Below, piece after piece: positions 1 to 10,850 of a DNA stretch of 64,000 bases (its first letter is position 1; each line of letters opens with the position of its first letter). The position numbers and the translations under genes are program-made. Where the stretch lies: positions 1 through 64,000 of the forward strand of contig JAVXUO010001086.1 in assembly GCA_033065855.1 (NCBI GenBank), written 5' to 3'. This DNA is from Escallonia rubra. Its lineage: Eukaryota > Streptophyta > Magnoliopsida > Escalloniales > Escalloniaceae. Under the pieces are notes generated by a model, which saw only the letters and a list, made by a program, of their open reading frames with translations, was not told the origin of the DNA and ran no database searches.

Positions 1-164
1 GATGTTTTCCCTTTCCACACAAGGAAAATATACAATTCTCATATGGTTTGCTTCATGTGATACTTCCTTATACAAGGTTCAAAGAGATAAAAAGCATACG
101 GATTTTAAACGCTCTCACACATGCATAAATGGTAACTTTTCAATTGATTTTTCTCTTGTATGAT

Positions 165-602
165 GAGATCAAGAGGAAACAAGATGCAGCTGCAATATCC
201 CAGGATGAAAGCAATATACTTGCTACCCGCAATGACATACTTTCACAAACTTTAGGTTAAGATGGCCATGGCAGAGTTCATTGCATGAGTTTGGGAGCAA
301 ACATCACGAACACCTTTGGCACAAACAGAAGGATTAGTTCCGAGCCTGCTCCAAGCATTATGGAAGAGCTCGTCATGCTGAGAGAGTGTGTGGCTGAAGT
401 TGATGCTATGAGGTCTCAGTTAGAAGAACTCTAGAACATAAAGTCGCAACTAGAAGAATTTAATAGCATGAAGTCTCAACTTGAAGAATTCAATAGTATG
501 AAGGCTAATATGGACGAGTTCAAGTCTAAGATGGATGAAATCGAGGCCAATTTTATGCAAACACCGAGCCAAAATTTGAGGCCTTTTAATACTCAGGCAA
601 GA
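165..602 (+). pseudogene. CACTA (En/Spm) transposase C-terminal remnant
   Basis: One frame reads through a stretch resembling the C-terminal part of plant En/Spm-type transposase-associated proteins (Transposase_24 group): an NDILSQTLG-like segment, then a GHGRVH segment, a linker, and a coiled-coil tail of MKSQLEEFNS-type repeats. Two in-frame stop codons (near 257 and 432) show it is dead. The CACTA ends are not visible, and the left part may lie outside the window. The family call rests on remembered motif style, so it is moderate; the coding origin is clear from the heptad-like periodicity and sustained similarity to the family pattern. Confidence 0.5.
408..527 (+). repeat. Four 30-bp coding repeats (coiled coil)
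   Basis: Four successive 30-bp units start with ATG or ATA at 408, 438, 468 and 498. Each codes for about ten residues of the type MKSQLEEFNS. They form the coiled-coil tail of the decayed CACTA protein. Confidence 0.75.
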
Positions 603-1020
603 TTCGGTCACTTATTCTTTTCCTGCTTTTTAACTTTATGAATGATTGTAACATTGTTGTTCTTTGCTGTTTCCGGCATGTCTCTCTCAACAACACCATA
701 GTTTTTTATGCGCACCAGGGGTAGGGGGTTGGGCGGGCGAAGTTGGGATTATTTGGCGTTGATGGGACAAGATAATGCTAATATTTTTCGTGGGGGTTTG
801 GCTTTAATGGGGTTGGCAAATCCAACTGGGATCTCAGTAGTGTCGTTTCCTGCTTTTAATGCAGTTTTTATTTTGGTGCATGTTGCATTACTCTGCCTTG
901 GTATGGCAGAACTTTAGAAGTACAATTCTGACATAAATACTATATACTTAGAGCACTGTTTAGTAGGCAATTTTTGCTCAGCTAGATCAGAAATTCTACA
1001 GGCAAACTCTGCACTACTAA
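603..1020. other. No gene seen; flank of CACTA remnant
   Basis: A 69-codon open frame at 708-917 has no start context, no recognisable domain and no splice support. It may be further decayed transposon sequence. Confidence 0.4.
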
Positions 1021-2417
1021 GTACAACTTTAATACCTAACTTTGAAGGTGCTTAAAAAAAGTACCTAACTTTTAAAAAATGTACCAAATCAGTACCGCGA
1101 CTGACGGACGGCGGATGCCGTTAGAAAGTCAAAGGAGTAGGACTGTCATTTTTTTAAAAAAAGGACATAAAGCCTGTCCACATGGCCACGTGGGCCATCC
1201 TTTATCACATTTTCAATGCAAATTAATTATTGAACCGATGTAATCTCTTTTTTTCTTCCTCTTTCTCTATCTCTCTCTCACACGCAGACCCATCTTCTTC
1301 TTCCCAATACTTTCAAATTGAACTCAAAGCTAAAAATCAAATGAGATTTTTGAAATGGATCTTGCAGGAGAATTATGCTGCTAAAATTACTGCAATCACC
1401 GCCGACAACACCGTAATTTTACTGCCGGAATCATCGCAGCGCCACCGGCAATCATTGAGGCGATCTCACGACTCCACCACCGTCATCGCCAGCGATATAT
1501 ATAAGGAAGAGATGGATGTAGATCCGGTGCATAACGAATCGAAGCTGAAGACGATTCCTCCTTAATTATTTGATTAAGCCATTAGATTGTGTAGTTCAAG
1601 ATGAAGCGGGGATATCGCAAGGAATTGACCTTACTTGAGACCAAACCGAGTCCTAATGGCTACATCAAGAGATTGAAAAAGACAAGGCTCGTCTGTCTTG
1701 GTCTAACAACTAGATCCAATAGCACCTTTCGAGACCATACAGGGTTATATAAATATAGACACGCGCGCGCGCACGAAATCCATCTCCTTCTCAGCTCATA
1801 AAATAAACCTAACGGAGGCACCCATTTCCTAGCTGACCTCTGAAAAAGAAAGGAAGAGACCACACCAAGTAAGATGAGTTCGTCTACACTTGGCTAAATC
1901 ATCATCTGTAGGTGATCCTGCCCTACGGAAGAAAGGCAACCTCTCTTTCATCATTCATGTGTTTCACCTTGGTGGAAGGTGCTGAGTTCACCTTGGCTTG
2001 TTCATCCAACTGAGAGGTAGAAAGATGTTTGATTCCATTCACAAAGGAGTTTACCCAGAATAAAATGAGCTTTAAGAGGGGGAAAGAGAGAGAGTGTGTG
2101 TGTGTATGTGTGTGTGTTTTTTGTTTTTTAGTGATTAAATTAAGATAGGAAAAAATCAAACGGCTGTGACGTTGCCACGTGTCTTTAAGAAATTATGAAA
2201 AGGATGGCCCACGTAGCCACGTGGACAGGCTTTATGTTCTTTTTTTTAAAATGACAATCTTATCCCTATGACTTTCTAACGGCATCCATCGTCCGTCTGT
2301 CGAGGTACTGATTTTGTACGTTTTTTAAAAGTTAGGTACTTTTTTTGCGCACCTTCAAAGTTGGGTACTAAAGTTGTACTTAAGGTAAAGTTGATGGTAT
2401 AGTTTTGGGATTAGGCC
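1021..2417. mobile_element. Long-TIR Mutator-like non-autonomous element
   Basis: Terminal inverted repeats of about 180 bp lie at 1021-1200 and 2202-2379. Both begin GTACAACTTTA and run through GAAGGTGC, GACGGACG, GCCGTTAGAAAGTCA and CCACGTGGGCCATCC in the same order, with about 90% identity by eye. On the right the element may extend to GGATTAGGCC at 2417, because a relative near 23.2 kb ends in the same way. No clean target duplication was found, so the outer borders are uncertain. The interior has no transposase. It holds a 111-codon open frame (1230-1565) of unknown origin, possibly captured host sequence, and a GT microsatellite at about 2093-2118. Long TIRs without a transposase fit non-autonomous MULEs. 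Confidence 0.65.
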
Positions 2418-2960
2418 TTAAATCAAAATTATCCTTTTGACCTTAGTTTGTATATGAATCAGGGAGTATACTAAAACTAGCAAATTAGGTGTAACTAGTG
2501 ATAGCAGCCCCTGACTAGATATAAGAGGAGAGGGAGGGGGGGGGGGGAATTGAACCCTTTTGTTGCACACCCCACCCATTTCTTATTGTTGTTTGCTTTG
2601 CAATTATTAACAGAATGTGTATGCTTCTACTAACTTCTGTTGATTGATTGTTGACGACACAGATGCCTTGCATGCGAATTAGGGATAATTACAATATAAC
2701 CCCTTAACTTCCACCTCCTTAACTTAAAAAATATAACTCTAATTCTTCGATACAATCTCTCGGTCATTGATGATGCTTTGTTACATTTTGTAGGATGTGT
2801 ATGATGGCGAGGAGCAAGATGCAAGCTCCAACTAATTCCCATGAATTGTTCGTGGTTCGCAACTAATGTGGGTGAATATATATAGCACCTAGGACATGAT
2901 TATGATATGGAGATCTTATGATGGTTTTTGAAATTAAGTAGTGAGATTGACGCTTTTGTA

Positions 2961-3027
2961 TAGAATTTGGTGCATAGGATTATTGTTACATAAAACTGGT
3001 AACAATAATCCTATGCACCAAATTCTA
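2961..3027. repeat. Perfect 29-bp inverted repeat with 9-base loop
   Basis: The left arm 2961-2989 and right arm 2999-3027 are exact reverse complements, separated by 9 bases. Outside the arms both flanks also contain a GAGATTGA block in inverted orientation (about 2942 and 3075), so the perfect core may sit in a longer, interrupted foldback. Confidence 0.9.
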
Positions 3028-3770
3028 AACATAGGTTTCAAAACCAATTGAAAGAAAAGTTTTTAGACAATTTCAATCTCGTGTTAGTATACCTCATAAG
3101 TTACTACTAGACACACAAATTGCGACAAAAAATTGAACACCATCAAAGTTTTACTAGCCACTCTGGAGTAAAAAAAAATATATGCATTCGTAGAACAAAA
3201 TGGGGGTAAAAAGATAATACCTTTGCCTTTTTTTTCTTTTCTCATTTCAACTGGTAAAATGATAAACGCCTGTTCGGCTTTTAAGTATGACCGCATGAGG
3301 TCGCTTGAATGGGCCAGGTGGGCCACGGAGCCCATTCTAATGAATGTCAAATTTATATACTTACACTACCTGAAGATATCAAATTCAAAGATATAAAAGT
3401 TCATAAATACCCTAATTAATAGAACTTTACAATATATAAATTGCCATTAGTTCTTAGTGATTAAAAGAACAAACTGATCGGTCGAGGCCCAGCCTAGACC
3501 CAAGAAGAATCACTTATTGGGCTTGAGTTTAGATAGATGGTTTTTTTTTTTTAAGAAATATACAATTTTCATCTTCCATATTTTTTTTTCTTGCCAATTC
3601 TCTTGCTATAAGTGCAATTATATATGCATTTTAGTGATAATTTAGAGGGGAAAACAATGTGTAAAGGGGTGGAAATAAATAAGCTCTATATTCACTGAAT
3701 TGGATTCCATTTGATTTCTTTAGGCTTAAACTCTTCTTCACTCAAGGGTTAAAACGTACACAGATTCACC

Positions 3771-3831
3771 AAGACCCAACCCAAGACAAGTCAAGACCCA
3801 ACCCAAGACAAGCAAGACCCAACCCAAGCCC
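3771..3831. repeat. Three tandem 21-22 bp units
   Basis: The unit AAGACCCAACCCAAGACAAG is repeated at 3771, 3793 and 3814; the third copy is partial. Confidence 0.85.
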
Positions 3832-4062
3832 TAAAAGAATTATTCTCCTGGGCTTGAGTTCAGATACATTAGTCTTAGGGACTTGGGCTCAAATGGGCCA
3901 ATACTCAGCTGCGTAGAGCCCACTTGCAGCCCTGACGTTAATGATGTTTAGCACTGACTGAAGTTTCCCAAACATTACTAACGGAAGTTGTGGCGCCCTA
4001 CGAGGGGCATACTAGGAAAATCGAAAAAGTCCACCGAAGGAAGTTGTTCATCTGATCTTAAC

Positions 4063-5107
4063 TAGGGAGGACATTTTAAATCCGACACGGCGGATATCCG
4101 ACCCGTTAGGGGCGGATATCCGACCCGTTAGGAGCGGATTTTTTTTACTTTGATCGGGTTATGAGGCGGGTATGATATTTATATTTGTAACCCTCAGCGG
4201 GTACGGGTCGGGTATGGTATTCTCTTTAATCCGCCCAGTACCCGCCCCGGTTAATATAAACCCTAATTTAAATGATATGCAATCCTAACCATTCATGTCG
4301 TAGTATAAATACTACAACCTTAGATAGAAACCCTATCCCTTTTTTCTTTCTCCCCTGAAATCTTCAGCCGCTCTTCTCTTCTCTGAAAAATCCACCCACT
4401 CTTCTTCTCTGAAAAATCCAGCCACGCCGCCCCTCTTTTCTCCCCCACACCGGCAACCCGACGGCCACAAGCACCACCTCACCACCAATCATCGTCCTCC
4501 CCGTCACCCTTAATGGCCGCAAATCATCGTCACCCTCCACAAACCACTTCCACGGCGCTGCCCCTTTTCTCTAATAGCTGGACCATTGCAGTCGGAACAA
4601 AAAAAGTACTGATCTCCTCCGATCTGATGTTGCAGCGGGTTTTTGCCAAAAAGCTTTTTCCTTCTCTGTTGCTTTGTCGTCGTTGTCGTTTTCCAGATAC
4701 AGCATCGCGTTGCTTGTACGAGTCCCACACTGCTTGTATGAGTCCCACGAAATGTGCAGTTTGATGTATTTGGCCAATGTATATAGTTCCAATTTTATTT
4801 GATGTATTACGGATTAGTTTTGTAATTAGGGTTATAATGTGTATTGTTACCACTGAGAATATAACCATTTGTTTGCTTGTTTGGTGGTGTAATTTATTAT
4901 ATTTCTCTTTTGGAGTATTTGGAAATTTACCTAACTTTTGTCATATTTTAGTCGTTGTTGCAATTACAGATTTGAAAAATAGGGGCGGGTTCGAGCTTTG
5001 TAAAAGTTCGACGGGGCCGTTGGCGGGGCGGAGTGGTGCATAAGGACAACCGGGGTGAGTACGAATTTTATAAGATTCGCATCTGACCCGTCTCATTGTC
5101 ATCCATA
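4063..5107. mobile_element. hAT-like element, GGGTCGGGTA subterminal repeats
   Basis: The left end TAGGGAGGACATTTT and the reverse complement of the right end, TATGGATGACAA, look like a decayed hAT inverted terminus. Near both ends there are short repeats of CCGACCCG/CGGGTACGGG type, the crowded subterminal motif common in plant hAT elements. These include a tandem pair of GGCGGATATCCGACCCG at about 4088-4134. The interior has overlapping short open frames on both strands (4500-4870) with no recognised domain. No matching 8-bp target duplication was found, so the borders are approximate. Confidence 0.5.
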
Positions 5108-7689
5108 TGTCCGTTAACCGAACAGAATTTTAAAATAAATAAAGGTTTTAACAAAATGATTGTATTTTTCGTGAAATACCCTAAGAACTCACATCCCAAT
5201 CATTATCTGTCATGTCTTCTTTCTCTTCCCCTACTTTAACCACCAAGCCCCCAACTATTTCCAGTACCATGATGAGACCCCTGCCACCTTAACTCTACCG
5301 GCCATCGTGCCCAGCTTCTACATGGCAGCCCCTCCAATTATTGGGGCGCCTCTACACGATAGCCTTGCCGACCCCGCCCACCTCTACGTGGCCGCCTACC
5401 ACCTCAAATCACAAAACCACCACATCCTTCCACCACCACCGCCGCATCCAACAACGCATCACCACTGTCATAAATGTCCATTTTTTCAGACTTGCACGCG
5501 CACGTGCACACAACACATCACCATCGTCACCTCATCGCCTCCGCGCTGCTGCCTGACCTCTCGCTCCCCCTTCCTGTTTATCCCCTCTATTTCACTCACC
5601 GTCTCGCCGCATCACATCCACCGCTATCCTCTGTATCATGCCCACAACTGTCGCCATAACCCACCATAATTGCCAAATTGCCATACCTACTCGCAAACCA
5701 GCACACACACCCACCCACACACACATGTTTCCTTTGAATATCCACCGTTGTTGTGATGTCACCACGAATCTGCCCAATCCCTCGCAAAGGGAGTGATGAG
5801 AGGGCCCTAATTTCAAAATTAGGGCTCTCATAAAAGGTCCAGGGAAAGACAAACCCGGCTCTCAAAATTTGGGTTTGAAAATTATATATGGTATATACAG
5901 TGTATATATTGTATAAGGGCTTATTGACATTTAAGAAATTTGTAGTGATGACATTAACAAAAACATACACTTTTTAGCAGGTCAATGACGGGTGGACACG
6001 GCTGATATTTTTTTAAAGTCGTTGGTGACGATCTGTTATTTTTCTAAATTTTATGTTGTTAACTAGAATATTAGCTTAACTTTAGGAACCTAGATGTAAA
6101 TAACCCAACTACAAAAGGCAAAACCGGTATCGGCAGAAAGAGCCCTTATTTTTTGTACAAGATCATATTTTTCAGCATAGTAACAAGCATCAACTTCAAA
6201 TCTATCAATTCCACCCGGTAATAAGTCATATGGTTCAACGTACTTGACCATTTTTGAGATGAAATCGTACTCGCTAGTTATGTCAACCCTTGTTCATTGA
6301 TGTAATGTGATGTGCACTATTTCTTTTTTCATAATTTTTTGCTAAAAATGGCAAAAAAACTTGTTACTCTACAAATTTAACGTCATACACTTGGTATTCA
6401 TGCACATAAGATGAGTGTGTGTAGTCTAAAGGTTCAGCCATTATTGGCATTCCAACCATGAGAATTGATGAAATGAGTTGTCCGACTTCCTCTTTCATCG
6501 GTCTAATTTAAAAAAAATCATCTCAAAACGTTCCCCTACTTCATTTAGAGCATTTCCAAACACAGTTGATGAAAAATTTAAACCCAAACCACTCGTAATT
6601 TCATCTTTAAAAACTTCTATAGTTTATCAGAAGTTGCTATCAAATAGTTGATAGCATAAGTTGGTCAAGATTTGCATTCATGCAAGTCATGACATCATCC
6701 CAGAAAATTCCTAAATCGATCAAAATAACAATGATGTAAAATGAAAGTACGAACCAATTATCATTTGTAGGGACCAAAGATGCTAAAGAATGGCCTCTCA
6801 CTAAATTAATGCAGAAATTGACCCTAAATCCATTAAATCGGGCCTGAGGTTCCAAATAATTACTTAAAACATTCTTCAAAATATCCAATATTTTAGTACT
6901 TAGCATTTTCACCTTCAAATAAAAAGGTCCTACGTGGCGTTCCAATGTTTGTGCTTATAGGCAAATTCTTAATTAATGAGCGGATTCTTTTGTACCTCTT
7001 GTTGAGCACTTCTTGAAAGCAAAAAATTAAACTAAACTTAGAGAGACTGCGTGCCCAAAAAAGACAATGAAAACCTTAAATAATGGCAAATGTTTATAAA
7101 GTACAATGTTTCTGGGTCTGGAACCGAGAATTTCTTTCAATAGACGGTAAAAACATCTTAAAAGTAAAGAAAACGAAGGAAAAATTACTTGAAATGAAAA
7201 GTCATGATTTGTCTGAGAGTTGATAGTAATTTCCTTCTCTCATTTCCTCGTTTTTGCAACTGCAAAAAACTGCTTCGTTTGAACTCCATATAATTGCTGA
7301 AAAGTTGTCTGTCTATATTTATGTAAATGTTATCGATATCTTCTCTGGATAGCTGTCCTACTCTCCTTCAAAGCAGGCTCTACATTATAAGCATTAACTA
7401 CCTTTACTCACCATTAATAGCCATTGTCATTAATAATCATAACTAATCTTGAATAGAATTATTTATGACTTAAATGTTTATCTTCTTTATTATGTACACA
7501 TGTCCATAACGCATTAACCGCGTCATACTTTTCATTTTATGTGTCAATAGGCCAAATTGCGCGCAATATTAAAGCAACAAGATGTTGTTAATAATTGATG
7601 TGAATGTTGTAGGAATTTTAACTTAGTTATACTTTTGATTCTCCAAGGAGGAATGACAAAATTATTTGAACTCAGGAGATCAAAGATGT
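5108..7689. other. Intergenic, no intact gene
   Basis: Two parts are visible. About 5300-5700 is CCACC-rich, low-complexity sequence whose open frames on both strands are not convincing genes. About 6100-6950 has minus-strand fragments that read like decayed protein (see findings). A short foldback with a 2-base bulge lies at 5797-5829. Confidence 0.4.
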
Positions 7690-8080
7690 TGATCTCGTAC
7701 TACTTTTCTTCTCCAATTTTGTAAACTGGAGGAAAAAAAAACGCGTTTGACACATAGTTTTTATTATTTTTTTTCAGTTTTGAAAACAAGTTTTTAAAAC
7801 ATGACTGTTTTTTAAAACTCTTATTTAGGAGTTTTTGGTTTTTATTTTTATTTTGAGACCACCACCACCCTCCCACCGCCACTGTCGCAGGAGGTCCACA
7901 CCTGACCACTGCTGGCCGGCCATCCCGCCAGCCACTACCACGCCCCACCACCGCCACCGCAAACCACCATCAAAGAAAAAACTCAAAATAAAAATGGGTA
8001 ATCAAACACCATTTGTTTTTGTAAAAAATAAAAAGTATTTGGTTTTTATTTGTATTTTTTTGAAAACATAAGATCAAAAC
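7690..8080. mobile_element. Tourist-like MITE remnant
   Basis: The layout matches the better preserved copies at 25992-26348 and 35397-35945: a CAGTTTTGAAAAC-type T/A-rich end, a CCACCACC/GCCGCC-rich middle, then a GGGTAATCAAACACC segment and another T/A-rich end. The outer GTTTGACA terminus is only partly visible and no target duplication was found, so this is an eroded copy. Confidence 0.45.
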
Positions 8081-8239
8081 TAGAAGTGATTTTAAATGCT
8101 ACCGTAATGTATCGAGTGAGATCATTTTAAAAACGACCTTCTGAAAATGAGCTTGTGTACTTTAGCGACACTTACAGTGATATTCGGTGCCACGTAAGCA
8201 AACTTGCCAAAAGTTTTCCCAATCCCTAATAGGACATTT

Positions 8240-8410
8240 CTCATTCTCCTTTTTCTCTCTCTTCCCTTCATTTCATTCTCATCCCTATATTTCTACTACC
8301 ACCTCGCTCTGTACTCCTCAGCTCCTGCGGCGTAGATCCGAGGAGTTTGGGAAAAGCCCTAATTTTAACAACACCAAAATCAACGTTTTTCAGATCAAGC
8401 AAGTTTTCAG
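8240..8410 (+). promoter_or_regulatory. eIF4A core promoter and 5' UTR exon
   Basis: A pyrimidine-rich stretch (8240-8285) and a CTATATTT TATA-like box near 8286 precede a CT-rich leader. It ends in TTTTCAG|GTAATC, a clean splice donor at 8411. The matching acceptor is TTCTGCAG at 10848, two bases before the eIF4A start codon, so this is a non-coding first exon followed by a 2438-bp leader intron (8411-10848). Leader introns are usual for plant translation-factor genes. The transcription start is inferred, not seen. Confidence 0.55.
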
Positions 8411-10850
8411 GTAATCATGCTATCTTTTTGTGTCTTTCTTTACACACACACACACACACACACATGGCTCTGTCTGTATGGCTTTGTGCTTTTTATGCTG
8501 GATTGCAAATTGATTTAGTTTTCTTTGTGAGTGATGGTTCATTTATGCTGAAAAAGATGGTTTGTGCAAGTGGGTTTTTAAAGACCTGTTTAAGATACCC
8601 TTGTTGTATATTCGCTTTTTTGATTTGGGTCTTGATTGAAGACCTGTTTGGTGTGTTGTGCTTGTTTAATTCAGCTAGATATGGGACTCTGTGTGATGAA
8701 GCGGTTTGTTGTACCTTTTCAAACAGCCCATCTTTGATGGTTCTTGATATGATGTTTTATGTGGGTGTGCGCGTGGGTGTGGTCGTGTGTGTGTATTACT
8801 GAGGGTTTATCAGAAGGAGCACAGCGAAGTAGTTAGAGCTGTTTGAGGGTACACCTAGTGAGTTGACACATTTGATTTGCTGAAAGAGCATCCTTTTTTA
8901 GCTGTGTACTTGGCACTGATTAAAACATTTTTTATATGCATATCAAATTTTGATCTTTCAGGTCGATATATGGTTGGTTGGTTAGACTTCATTGAGTGTT
9001 GTACTTCTGTTTTACATGTATTTTCTAATTGGTCTGCATATGTGGATGACGGAGCTAGTGGGGTATAGGTATGCGAAGAATGTTTGCCCTTTCTTTTTTC
9101 CTTGGTATGTTGTGAAAAGATTTGTTCTTGCAAAGTTTTACCTGTGTTTATCATAAATCTAGCTTGTTTAGCGGTTTTTGAACATGTAATAGCATGCTGA
9201 TTGTATGTAGGATTGATGATTAAAGTTAGATTTCCTTGGTTGGAAATAGATTGTTCAGAGCTTGTTATTTTCCTTGGTATGGAATACACAGTTGTTATGA
9301 TGAAGTTTTAGCACTTGTCCTCAACCTTACATTAGCCACCAACACCCTCCTGGGGAAAAAGAAAAAATAAGTAAAAGAAAACTGAAAACACATGATATAT
9401 CCTTAACAAAAAGGGTTTGGCGAAGTCTGATTTGCTGCCCTTCATAGTAGAGTGAGAGAAAACTCTCAATCTGAGTCCAATTTTGTGTAATTTTCGTAAT
9501 CTGTGGGAGGTGGAACTAGTTAAATGCAACGTGAGATGGATAGTATGTGATTAACATTTTTGTCTTGCAATTTTTTTTCATCTTATATTTGACAGCTATA
9601 AGTATAAGAGAAAACTTTGCATGTACGCCTTCTAATAGTAAACCAAGCCAGTGTAAGCTAATTGAACTCCCCCCTCCCCCTCCTCCCCGTGTTATGCATT
9701 GTGGATTGTGCTATCCAAAACGTGGAATACTTGTGCACTGCGTCTTAATTTCCAGAGCTCTGAAAGCTGCCGTCTGTTGAGAAAAAATCAAGGTTGCAGA
9801 TATTCTATCTCTGTGTGTGTATGTGTTTTTTTTTTTGTGTGTGTGTATCCTACCAAAGCAACCGGATGTTAAGGGAATTGCTTTCCAAAATCGCAAACCA
9901 ACTATTCCCATGTAGATTTCACCTATACCTGCACCGTTATCACGTACTATAGAGAACCCTTGAGTATGTTACCATGGACTTTGTCATTTAACCTTGTCTG
10001 CCCTTAATAGCTGTCGAGTATTTTTATCCTTTGGGTAACTCTTGGATGATATGGAGGTTCATTGTAAGGGAAATTCATTTTTTCTCAACATGTATTTTTT
10101 TAGTACAGTCTGGAGATAGCATTGTAGCTTTTGATAGCATCGTAAGACAAGTTTTTTATGCGTCTCTAAAATTGCCAAATTTAGCTTGTTGGGTGGAACT
10201 AAAGCAAATGGAAATGATTCTCACGGTAATTAGGTTGCTGTTACACCTCCCACTTTTGCCAATTTTCGCTGCTGATGCTGTTGCATTGCTAGTTGCTTAG
10301 ATGGTAATAACTTTGTTTGCGAATAAGTTGTGTTTGCATATCAATGTACCAGTTTACCTTGGATCAATGACTTGTTTTTACCCTTGCAATGAGGTCAAAG
10401 AAGGGTAAGTTTTGCGACAGTCTATCTGTTGTAGAATATTTATTGTCAACTACAACTTGATGAGTTCTGATCTAACTACTTTGAGTCGTCTACTCAACCT
10501 CAATTTGGCTTCTGTTAAGAAAAATAAAAACTGGATTTTGTAAAAAATGGAATCATATACAGGGCAATAGTTCGTGTGCCTGAACGCATCCTCATTGACA
10601 ACTACCGTTGTTTCTTTTTTTTTTACTGGCAACCCTTGCCACTTCCAACTTCAACATATCATCTATTCTGTTGAATATGTTTTGCCAGATGTTTTATGCT
10701 ATAATTGTCTTGTAATTGTAAAGTTTTCTTCAGTTTGTAAGGGTGACTTCAATTCGCTCTATAGTTAAAGCAAAGTTAATTTGTCCTATGTGAATTTAAA
10801 GTGCTCTGAATTGTTTTTATAAGCAAGCATTTTTTTTTTTTTCTGCAGTT

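Larger units (their letters stand above)
2418..4062. other. Intergenic, no gene; small repeats
   Basis: No coding frame with a recognisable product was found. The stretch holds a G run near 2538-2547, the 29-bp hairpin at 2961-3027, and a direct repeat of a GGGCTTGAGTT-containing block (about 3487-3538 and 3820-3870). Confidence 0.5.

Noticed and set aside
5307-5669. 120-codon plus-strand open frame rich in His/Pro/Thr
   Set aside because: It comes from CCACCACC low-complexity sequence; three frames are open together and no domain is present.
10031-10300. 89-codon frame in the eIF4A leader intron
   Set aside because: No domain, inside an intron with good splice sites; chance frame.
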